Assembly: GCA_947039275.1 (NCBI GenBank)
Contig: CAMQYL010000017.1
Location: 1-62,742 of the forward strand
From: Amulumruptor sp947039275
Lineage (GTDB): Bacteria; Bacteroidota; Bacteroidia; Bacteroidales; Muribaculaceae
Length of the DNA: 62,742 bases
Direction: 5' to 3'
The translations under genes and the position numbers were made by a program. Within the stretch, counting starts at the first letter, position 1, and every line of letters starts with the position of its first letter. Below, one piece after another: positions 28,596-35,318 of this stretch. Below the pieces are notes generated by a model, which saw only the letters and a program-made list of their open reading frames with translations, was not told where the DNA came from and searched no databases.

Positions 28596-28889
28596 ATGGT
28601 TAAACACATTGTAATGTTCAAGCTGACAGGCACTGACGCAGAGCGTCGTCAGGTTGCCGAATCGTTTCGCGACGCACTGCTCGCGCTCCCACAGCAGATT
28701 GACGTGCTCCACAGCATGGAGGTAGGCATCAACGAAAATGCCGCCGAGACATGGGATGTGGTGCTGACTGCCATTGTTGACACAATGGATGACGTAGCTG
28801 TCTATGCCAACCATCCCGCCCACGTGGCAGCCGCCGCGCTGCTCGCAGGTCATAAGGCTGACCGTGGGTGTGTCGACTACGTCATGTAA
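28596..28889 (+). CDS. Dabb family protein (stress-responsive A/B barrel)
   Basis: 97 residues forming one ferredoxin-like alpha/beta barrel. It starts MVKHIVMFKLTG with the typical first strand and His, has the LxxxxxVLHSMEVGIN second strand and ends YANHPAHVAAAALLAGHKAD with the conserved HPxH segment. Family members form dimers, and some bind hydrophobic ligands; the role here is unknown. It is a single gene followed by a strong terminator hairpin at 28942-28975. Confidence 0.88.
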   Translation: MVKHIVMFKLTGTDAERRQVAESFRDALLALPQQIDVLHSMEVGINENAAETWDVVLTAIVDTMDDVAVYANHPAHVAAAALLAGHKADRGCVDYVM

Positions 28890-28941
28890 GCACCTGATCG
28901 CCTCATAATCAGGATTTTTACTGATTTAAGAATCTTTATGA

Positions 28942-28975
28942 CAAAAGTCATGCCGTCAGTTCGGCATGACTTTTG
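28942..28975. terminator. bidirectional-looking intrinsic terminator after the Dabb gene
   Basis: CAAAAGTCATGCCG pairs perfectly with CGGCATGACTTTTG (14 bp, loop TCAGTT). The A and T runs inside the arms give U tracts in either direction. Confidence 0.85.
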
Positions 28976-29009
28976 CTTATTTGTTAGTATAAAGAATAAC
29001 TCTCTGATA

Positions 29010-29080
29010 GTAGGGACGCGGCGTGCCGCGTCATCAAAAGCAATCGTCTAATACGATGACGCGGCACGCCGCGTCCCTAC
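29010..29080. repeat. REPIN, GACGCGGC family, in the htpG upstream region
   Basis: GTAG (29010-29013), GACGCGGCGTGCCGCGTC, then the inverted unit GACGCGGCACGCCGCGTC and CTAC (29077-29080). The two halves have non-self-complementary centres (GT versus AC), so each hairpin has a direction and they are arranged head out. It ends 39 bases before the htpG ATG. Confidence 0.85.
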
Positions 29081-29119
29081 AAATAAAATCAAACAAAATT
29101 CAAAACAAATCATAACGAC

Positions 29120-31132
29120 ATGAGCACAAAGACAGGAACTATCGGCGTAACGACCGAGAACATCTTCCCAGTAATCAAGAAATTCCTCTACAGCGACCAC
29201 GAGATATTTCTCCGCGAACTGGTATCCAACGCCGTGGATGCCACACAGAAACTAAAGACCCTTGCCTCGTTCGGCGAATTTAAAGGCGATGTCACCGACC
29301 TGAAAGTCAATGTCAAGGTTGACAAGGAAGCGGGCACACTGACAGTCAGCGACAGCGGCATAGGCATGACAGCCGATGACCTTGACAAATACATCAACCA
29401 GATAGCATTTTCAGGTGCCGAGGAATTCCTCGCCAAATACAAAGACAACGCAGCCAACATAATAGGCCACTTCGGCTTAGGTTTCTACTCGGCTTTCATG
29501 GTTGCCAAGAAAGTGGAAGTGGTATCCCTGTCATATAAGGATGGCGCAAAGGCTGTCAAGTGGAGCTGCGACGGTTCTCCCGAATATACCATGGAGGAGA
29601 CTGAAAAGGCATCACGCGGCACCGACATCATCCTCTACATCGATGACGAGAACAAGAAATTCCTCGAGCAAGGCGAAATCGACATGCTCCTGCGCAAATA
29701 TTGCCGCTTCCTTCCTGTACCAGTTACCTCAGGAGCTGATGACAAGATAATCAACATCACCGAGCCTCTCTGGACCAAGAAGCCAGCCGAACTGACCGAT
29801 GAGGATTACATGACATTCTACCACGAGCTGTATCCCGGACAGGAAGACCCATTGTTTTGGATCCACCTCAACGTGGACTATCCCTTCACCTTGACAGGTG
29901 TGCTTTTCTTTCCCAAGATCCGCAACAACTTTGAGATTGCAAAGAACCGCATACAGCTCTATTGCAACCAGGTATATGTGACGGACTCGGTAGAGGGGGT
30001 TGTACCCGAGTTCATGATGCTGCTTCAGGGTGTGATAGACTCCCCCGACATCCCCCTGAACGTGTCGCGTAGCTATCTCCAGAGCGACACTGCCGTCAAG
30101 AAGATTTCAGGCTACATCACTAAAAAGGTCGCATCACGTCTTGAGGAGATATTCAAGAATGACCGCCCCGACTTCGAGAAGAAGTGGGACGATATCCGCA
30201 TCTTCATCGAATACGGAATGCTGACCGACCAGAAATTCTGCGACGCTGCCATAAAGTTCGTGCTGCTTCAGGACACGGAGAAGAAGCACTACACCCTCGA
30301 AGAATACCGCAAGCTCATCGAGCCTGCCCAGACCGACAAGAGCGGCGATGTAGTCTATATCTATACCACCGATCCCGTCAGCCAGTACAACTACATCAAG
30401 GCAGCCAACGACAAGGGCTATGACGTGCTCCTGATGGACGGACAGCTTGACAGCCACTTCATCGGACTGCTTGAAAACAAGATCGAGAAATCACGCTTCG
30501 TGCGCGTAGACAGCGATGTGGCTGACAATCTCATTCCCAAAGATGACAAGAAAGCCGTCGACCTCACCCCCGAGCAGCGCGACATACTGACATCGCTCTT
30601 CCGCAGCCGCATCCCCAAGGTTGACAAAGCCGAGTTCCTCGTCAATTTCGAGGCTCTCAGCAGCAATGCCAACCCGGTCATGATTACTCAAAACGAGTAC
30701 ATGCGACGCATGAAAGATATGGCAGCCATGCAACCAGGCATGAGCTTCTACGGCGAACTGCCTGACAGCTACAACCTCATCGTCAACACCGAAAGCCCCA
30801 TAATCGGCAAAATCAAAGATGAAGCCATGGCAGCCCTCTCAGCCACTGTAGCCCCATTCTCTGCCGAAATCACATCTGGCAACGACCAGATTTCAGAGCT
30901 GCGCAAAAACGCCAAGGACGGCAAGCTATCCGATGACGACCAGAAGAAAGTGACCGAGCTTGAAGCCTCTGTCGACAAGGCGCGCAAGGAACAGGAAAGT
31001 GCCATCGCATCTTACGCCCAGACGCAGCCCGTAGTAAAGCAGGTCATTGACCTCGCCCTCCTCGGCAACGGTCTCCTCAAAGGCGCCGAACTCACCGAGT
31101 TCATCCACCGCTCCATCACCCTCCTTCAGTAA
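29120..31132 (+). CDS. htpG: molecular chaperone HtpG (Hsp90)
   Basis: A cytosolic ATP-dependent chaperone of 670 residues, somewhat longer than the E. coli protein (624). The N-terminal GHKL ATPase has the ELVSNAVDAT and DSGIGMT motifs and the lid segment GHFGLGFYSAFMVA. The middle domain has YFPFTLTGVLFFP-type sequence and the catalytic-loop Arg in NVSRSYLQ. The C-terminal region includes a charged helix (KVTELEASVDKARKEQESA), which is probably the extra length. It is single-gene, with a REPIN in front and a hairpin at 31158-31189 behind. Confidence 0.97.
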   Translation: MSTKTGTIGVTTENIFPVIKKFLYSDHEIFLRELVSNAVDATQKLKTLASFGEFKGDVTDLKVNVKVDKEAGTLTVSDSGIGMTADDLDKYINQIAFSGAEEFLAKYKDNAANIIGHFGLGFYSAFMVAKKVEVVSLSYKDGAKAVKWSCDGSPEYTMEETEKASRGTDIILYIDDENKKFLEQGEIDMLLRKYCRFLPVPVTSGADDKIINITEPLWTKKPAELTDEDYMTFYHELYPGQEDPLFWIHLNVDYPFTLTGVLFFPKIRNNFEIAKNRIQLYCNQVYVTDSVEGVVPEFMMLLQGVIDSPDIPLNVSRSYLQSDTAVKKISGYITKKVASRLEEIFKNDRPDFEKKWDDIRIFIEYGMLTDQKFCDAAIKFVLLQDTEKKHYTLEEYRKLIEPAQTDKSGDVVYIYTTDPVSQYNYIKAANDKGYDVLLMDGQLDSHFIGLLENKIEKSRFVRVDSDVADNLIPKDDKKAVDLTPEQRDILTSLFRSRIPKVDKAEFLVNFEALSSNANPVMITQNEYMRRMKDMAAMQPGMSFYGELPDSYNLIVNTESPIIGKIKDEAMAALSATVAPFSAEITSGNDQISELRKNAKDGKLSDDDQKKVTELEASVDKARKEQESAIASYAQTQPVVKQVIDLALLGNGLLKGAELTEFIHRSITLLQ

Positions 31133-31157
31133 TACCCACACAACCCCATACCACGCA

Positions 31158-31189
31158 AAGCGCGGACAGCCCACCAGCTGCCCGCGCTT
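31158..31189. terminator. GC hairpin after htpG
   Basis: AAGCGCGG...CCGCGCTT with an inner AGC/GCT pairing lies 26 bases after the htpG stop. No T run follows, so it may protect the 3' end rather than terminate by itself. Confidence 0.55.
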
Positions 31190-31204
31190 CGTCATATCAA
31201 GACT

Positions 31205-31456
31205 ATCATAAGTCCCAAAGGGACGAATTTGTCCTTAACCCTGGATGAGCGGCTGCGTAGCTGCCCGAGTCCAGGGTTAGAGAAGGTCACAAAGTCGGAA
31301 TCCCGGAGGGATGTGATAATGGTAGCATGTGGTTCTACCACGATCTCATCCCTCCGGGATTCTGACACAGAGTTAAGTGCTGCCACACCCCGGACTCAGC
31401 CGCTGTCGCATGCTTCATCCGGGGTTAGGCATAAAGTCATCCCTCTGGGACTTATG
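31205..31456. repeat. triple nested palindromic element (about 250 bp)
   Basis: Three pairs of short hairpins are nested as inverted repeats. Outer: CATAAGTCCCAAAGGGA (from 31207) against TCCCTCTGGGACTTATG (to 31455). Middle: a 44-base hairpin unit at 31237-31280 (AACCCTGGATG...GTCCAGGGTT) against 31386-31428. Inner: AATCCCGGAGGGATG (31299-31313) against CATCCCTCCGGGATT (31347-31361). A small GGTAG/CTACC loop lies in the centre. It fills most of the 449-base gap between htpG and the CDF gene, and no ORF is supported. Confidence 0.8.
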
Positions 31457-31581
31457 GCTGTCTTATTGATGCCTTGCGCTTGTCTATAATCTCCACAATT
31501 CTTGTAGTTAAGATTAAATTGCTTAATTTTACCGACATAATTATAATCTAAATTCATTTCGCTTTTTCACTTGTACTATAA

Positions 31582-32487
31582 ATGGCAGACGACAGAGAAA
31601 AGAAAATATATAAGGTGACACTGATTGGCAGCGTGGTCAATTTTTTGTTGCTGATATTCAAGTTTGTGGCTGGTGTGCTGGGGCACAGCTCGGCAATGAT
31701 TGCTGACGCGGTGCACTCGCTCTCCGACTTCATCACTGACATTGTGGTGATTCTCTTTGTGAGGATAGCCGGTAAACCGGTTGACAAAGACCACAACTAT
31801 GGGCACGGCAAATATGAAACCCTTGCCTCGGTGATTGTCGGACTGCTTTTAGGCGGTGTAGGCATCTGGTTGGGATGGAACGGCATAGACAAGACAATAG
31901 GCTTTTTCTTCCATGGTGAGAAGTTAGAATCGCCCACTATGCTGGCTCTTGCCGCTGCCGTCATCTCCATCGTTGCCAAAGAAGGACTTTTCCGCTACAC
32001 AGTCCATGCCGGAAAAGGCATCAATTCACCGGCATTGGTCGCCAATGCCTGGCACCACCGCAGCGATGCGATGACATCCATAGCCACACTGATAGGCATC
32101 GGAGGCGCCATGTTTCTTGGCAAGGACTGGATTGTGCTTGACCCCATAGCCGCAGTGGTAGTCAGCGGATTTATCCTCAAAGCCGCCTTTTCACTGATGA
32201 AACCCGGCATAGATGAGTTAATGGAAAAATCGCTGCCCGAAACCGACATAACAGACATCGAGGCAATAATAACGAACACGCCAGGCGTGTCGGGCTATCA
32301 CCGCCTCCGCACCCGCCACATCGGTCCCAACGTAGCCATAGACGTTCATGTGAAGATGGACGGAAACCTCACCCTCCGCGAAGCCCACGAAATAGCCTCC
32401 GACATCGAGCGCAAACTCAAAGAAAAATACGGCACAGCCACCTACGTAGGCATCCACATGGAGCCGACGAAATCAATCAGCCACTAA
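31582..32487 (+). CDS. cation diffusion facilitator (CDF) family metal transporter
   Basis: 301 residues with six membrane segments. The transport-site acidic residues appear in AMIADAVHSLSDFITD (TM2) and HHRSDAMTS (TM5), with the HNYGHGKYETLA loop conserved in the family. The cytosolic C-terminal domain (from about 210) carries the HIGPNVAIDVHVKMDG strand and ends with a His-containing GIHMEPTKSISH segment. CDF proteins export Zn2+, Fe2+ or Mn2+ against protons; the HD/SD pattern suggests Zn or Fe, but the metal cannot be fixed from sequence. Confidence 0.93.
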   Translation: MADDREKKIYKVTLIGSVVNFLLLIFKFVAGVLGHSSAMIADAVHSLSDFITDIVVILFVRIAGKPVDKDHNYGHGKYETLASVIVGLLLGGVGIWLGWNGIDKTIGFFFHGEKLESPTMLALAAAVISIVAKEGLFRYTVHAGKGINSPALVANAWHHRSDAMTSIATLIGIGGAMFLGKDWIVLDPIAAVVVSGFILKAAFSLMKPGIDELMEKSLPETDITDIEAIITNTPGVSGYHRLRTRHIGPNVAIDVHVKMDGNLTLREAHEIASDIERKLKEKYGTATYVGIHMEPTKSISH

Positions 32488-32519
32488 TTTGATAGTGTAA
32501 TTTTTCCTGGATTTTTCAC

Positions 32520-32527
32520 TAAATTTG
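32520..32527 (+). promoter_or_regulatory. -7 element upstream of the RNA methyltransferase gene
   Basis: TAAATTTG, 20 bases before the ATG at 32547. No -33 TTG at the usual spacing. Confidence 0.4.
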
Positions 32528-32546
32528 TAGGCAAAATACTGTTACG

Positions 32547-33962
32547 ATGGCACGCAAACGCAAACTGTTACCTGAAATCAACGATGTGGAGATAACCTCG
32601 GTGGCTGCCGAGGGCAAGAGCATAGCCCGTGTGAACGACATGGTGGTATTCATACCCTATGGCGCGCCGGGCGACATAGTGGATGTCAAGCTCGACAAGA
32701 AAAAGAAATCATATGCCGAGGGGCATATCACACGCATGGTCAAGCCCTCCGACATCCGCGTAGCTCCGCGCTGCTCCCATTTCACCCTCTGCGGAGGATG
32801 CCGCTGGCAGCATCTACCCTACGAGTATCAGCTCAAGTACAAGCAGCAACAGGTTACAGATGCGCTGACACGCCTCGCCAAGATCGAACTGCCTGACATC
32901 TCTCCCATCATCGGATCGGAGGAGATATGGTGTTACCGCAACAAGATGGAGTACACCTTCTCCGCCAAGAAGTGGCTCACCTATGACCAGATACGCAGCG
33001 GCGAAGTGCCCGACGACATGACTGCAGCGGGCTTCCATATCCCCGGAGCGTTTGACAAGGTGCTCGATATAGACTGCTGCCACCTGCAAGACGATTTCGG
33101 CAACGAGCTGCGCCTGTTTGTCAAGCAGTTTGCGCGTGACAACGGCATGTCATTCTACGACATCCGCAATCAGGAGGGACTGCTCCGCACGCTGATGATA
33201 CGCATCGCCTCCACAGGCGAAGTAATGGCTGTGGTGGTGTTCGGTCGTGACGAACGCGAAAACATCTACCGTCTGCTTGATGCCGTGCGTGAGCGTTTCC
33301 CACACATCACCTCGCTGCTCTATGTCATCAACACCAAGGTCAACGACACTATAGGCGACCAGGAGGTGCTCCTCCATTCGGGTCGCGAGTATATCGAGGA
33401 GGCGATGGGCAATCTGCGTTTCCGCATCGGAGCCAAGTCTTTCTATCAGACCAACTCGCGTCAGGCAGAACGGCTCTATGGCGTGACCCGCGACTTCGCC
33501 GGACTGACAGGTGACGAGCTCGTCTACGACCTCTACACAGGCACAGGTACCATAGCCAACTTCGTAGCTTCTCATTGCCGCCATGTCATCGGTATCGAGT
33601 ATGTCCCCGAAGCCATCGAGGATGCCAAACTCAACGCCCGTGTCAACGGACTTGACAACACCGAGTTTTATGCCGGCGACATGAAAGACGTGCTGACCGA
33701 TAGCTTCATCGCCGAGCACGGCAGACCAGATGTCATGATTGTTGACCCCCCACGTGCAGGTATGCACGAAGATGTGGTCAAAGTCATCCTCAACGCCGCC
33801 CCGCGCCGCATCGTCTACGTCAGCTGCAATCCCGCGACACAGGCGCGTGACCTCCAGCTGCTTGATGCCAAATACCGCGTCACAGCAGTGCAGCCCGTCG
33901 ACATGTTCCCGCACACCCAGCATGTCGAAAATGTCGTGCGACTCGAACGCAGAGATGTCTGA
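32547..33962 (+). CDS. rlmD: 23S rRNA (uracil-5-)-methyltransferase, RlmD/RumA family
   Basis: SAM-dependent m5U methyltransferase. The 471 residues have an N-terminal TRAM RNA-binding domain (about 8-66) and a [4Fe-4S] cluster motif (C76, C82, C85 in CSHFTLCGGC, the fourth Cys probably in DIDCCHL). A central domain is followed by the Rossmann methyltransferase core with LYTGTGTIANF, the DPPRAGMH motif and the catalytic Cys in VYVSCNP. The RlmD assignment (U1939) is by similarity; RlmCD-type enzymes of dual specificity look alike. The channel gene follows after 40 bases. Confidence 0.92.
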   Translation: MARKRKLLPEINDVEITSVAAEGKSIARVNDMVVFIPYGAPGDIVDVKLDKKKKSYAEGHITRMVKPSDIRVAPRCSHFTLCGGCRWQHLPYEYQLKYKQQQVTDALTRLAKIELPDISPIIGSEEIWCYRNKMEYTFSAKKWLTYDQIRSGEVPDDMTAAGFHIPGAFDKVLDIDCCHLQDDFGNELRLFVKQFARDNGMSFYDIRNQEGLLRTLMIRIASTGEVMAVVVFGRDERENIYRLLDAVRERFPHITSLLYVINTKVNDTIGDQEVLLHSGREYIEEAMGNLRFRIGAKSFYQTNSRQAERLYGVTRDFAGLTGDELVYDLYTGTGTIANFVASHCRHVIGIEYVPEAIEDAKLNARVNGLDNTEFYAGDMKDVLTDSFIAEHGRPDVMIVDPPRAGMHEDVVKVILNAAPRRIVYVSCNPATQARDLQLLDAKYRVTAVQPVDMFPHTQHVENVVRLERRDV

Positions 33963-34002
33963 ATAGGCAAAACAAAAATTCGGCAACAGGCGTTTTTAAG
34001 GT

Positions 34003-34689
34003 ATGACAATCAACGACCCTGTTACCGAAAACCGCGCACTGCTTGCCATCCATCTCTTCGTCATCGCATTGGCAGCACTGCTGATAAGTTACATCACATA
34101 TGATGCGCTCAACAATATCTCGTTCATATCCAGCGAGGGATATCTGAAAGCGCAGTTCTGGATCTGCATCCTGTTTATCCTTTCCATTGTCGCCGAGATG
34201 GTCATAAAACGCCATTTCACTACGTGGGAATGGATAAGTCACTTCCTGTTTCTCATAATATGTGTACCATATCTGAGCATCATCGTGCACTATGACATCC
34301 AGGTGTCTCCGCAGGTACATTATTTTCTCCGCTTCGTCCCCGTCATCCGTGCCGTCTATGCGCTGAGCATCGTGACAGGGGCTATGTCAAAGAGCTGGAT
34401 CAAAGGGCTGTTTTTCAGCTACCTGATGATACTGGTGGCATCCATCTACTTCGGCAGCATGATGTTCTACCTTGAGGAGCACTACGTCAACACAGCTGTC
34501 ACTGACTACTGGACAGCTCTATACTGGGCTTGCATGGACCTGACAACATGTGGCAGTGCCATAAACGCCATCACCCCCATAGGCAAAATCCTCGCCGTAG
34601 TCCTCGCCGCCGAAGGTCTGATGCTCTTCCCCGTATTCTGCGTCTACGTCACCGATGCAGTCACCCATTCCAAGCCCACCATGTCATAA
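34003..34689 (+). CDS. six-TM ion-channel-like protein with altered selectivity filter
   Basis: 228 residues. Four helices at about 12-33, 50-68, 78-97 and 108-125 resemble a short voltage-sensor-like domain, followed by a pore domain: S5 about 134-157, pore helix about 168-181, S6 about 193-216. The pore region reads TTCGSAINAITPIGK, aligning with the TTVGYGDITPxTxxG of K+ channels but with GYGD replaced by GSAI. This makes K+ selectivity unlikely by the classical mechanism. Related divergent channel-like proteins occur in Bacteroidetes; the transported ion is unknown. It sits 40 bases after rlmD and is convergent with the next gene. Confidence 0.75.
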   Translation: MTINDPVTENRALLAIHLFVIALAALLISYITYDALNNISFISSEGYLKAQFWICILFILSIVAEMVIKRHFTTWEWISHFLFLIICVPYLSIIVHYDIQVSPQVHYFLRFVPVIRAVYALSIVTGAMSKSWIKGLFFSYLMILVASIYFGSMMFYLEEHYVNTAVTDYWTALYWACMDLTTCGSAINAITPIGKILAVVLAAEGLMLFPVFCVYVTDAVTHSKPTMS

Positions 34690-34699
34690 TAGAAGGATA

Positions 34700-35230
34700 T
34701 CAGAAAGAGCGCTCGTAACGGATATTCCGCAGAGAGATGGTTTTACCGACGTCAGCCCCACCAATAATGGAAAACACATAACCGTTTGCTCCTTCTGACC
34801 ATGCTTTGTTTACCTTTGGAAACATGTTTTTGAGATCCAGACGTATGGTATGCCAATCTCCATCACGATCAAATGAGAGTCTTACAGATTGGGCTGCCTC
34901 GGGATTCCGTGATGTCAATTGCACGGACAGTTCTGACTCAACGGTAGTCTTGATCTCAAATACCAGATCATAGCCGTCAGTCAGTATCTTGTTGTCAAAC
35001 GGGGATGCACTTTCATACCCACCACCTATCCACCCTTTGTTATTGGCTGTCAATTGCAAGGCATCATCAACAACGCGCTGTGTATATGTGTCTTCCCATA
35101 TATAATAGGTAGTTTTCATCCATTCCTCACTTCCCGTCAGAGGACGTTCTTGCCATACGACATATGTAGTTCTGGCTGATAAAGATAGCAAAGCAAAGAG
35201 ATATAATGATATCAGAAATATACGTTTCAT
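34700..35230 (-). CDS. exported protein with jelly-roll (carbohydrate-binding-like) domain
   Basis: 176 residues with signal peptide MKRIFLISLYLFALLSLSA. The rest has the pattern of a single beta-sandwich: strands such as DLVFEIKTTVESELSVQL, SVRLSFDRDGDWHTIRLDLK and GYVFSIIGGADVGKTISLRN resemble the C-terminal part of CBM-like modules that end in an xxLRNIRY strand. There are no catalytic residues to name. It probably binds glycans at the surface, but this is inference. It is separated from the discoidin gene by a terminator. Confidence 0.6.
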   Translation of the reverse strand: MKRIFLISLYLFALLSLSARTTYVVWQERPLTGSEEWMKTTYYIWEDTYTQRVVDDALQLTANNKGWIGGGYESASPFDNKILTDGYDLVFEIKTTVESELSVQLTSRNPEAAQSVRLSFDRDGDWHTIRLDLKNMFPKVNKAWSEGANGYVFSIIGGADVGKTISLRNIRYERSF

Positions 35231-35242
35231 TGTAATTTTGTC

Positions 35243-35289
35243 AAAAAAGAATCGGGTCCTGATACACGCAAATGTCCCAGAACCCGATT
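35243..35289 (-). terminator. Rho-independent terminator after the discoidin-domain gene
   Basis: On the minus strand AATCGGGT and ACCCGATT (8 bp at 35250-35289, extended by CAG/CTG pairing inside) are followed by CTTTTTTG. It lies about 30 bases after the stop codon at 35319. Confidence 0.75.
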
Positions 35290-35318
35290 ATAGCAGATAA
35301 TATCAGAGTATTAACAAA

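Noticed and set aside
31192..31489. Short overlapping frames in the htpG-CDF gap (64 and 86 codons)
   Set aside because: They run across nested inverted repeats on both strands and translate the palindromes; no protein character.
33150..33986. 278-codon minus-strand frame opposite the RNA methyltransferase gene
   Set aside because: Antisense to a complete RlmD/RumA family protein with all motifs; no recognisable product on the other strand.
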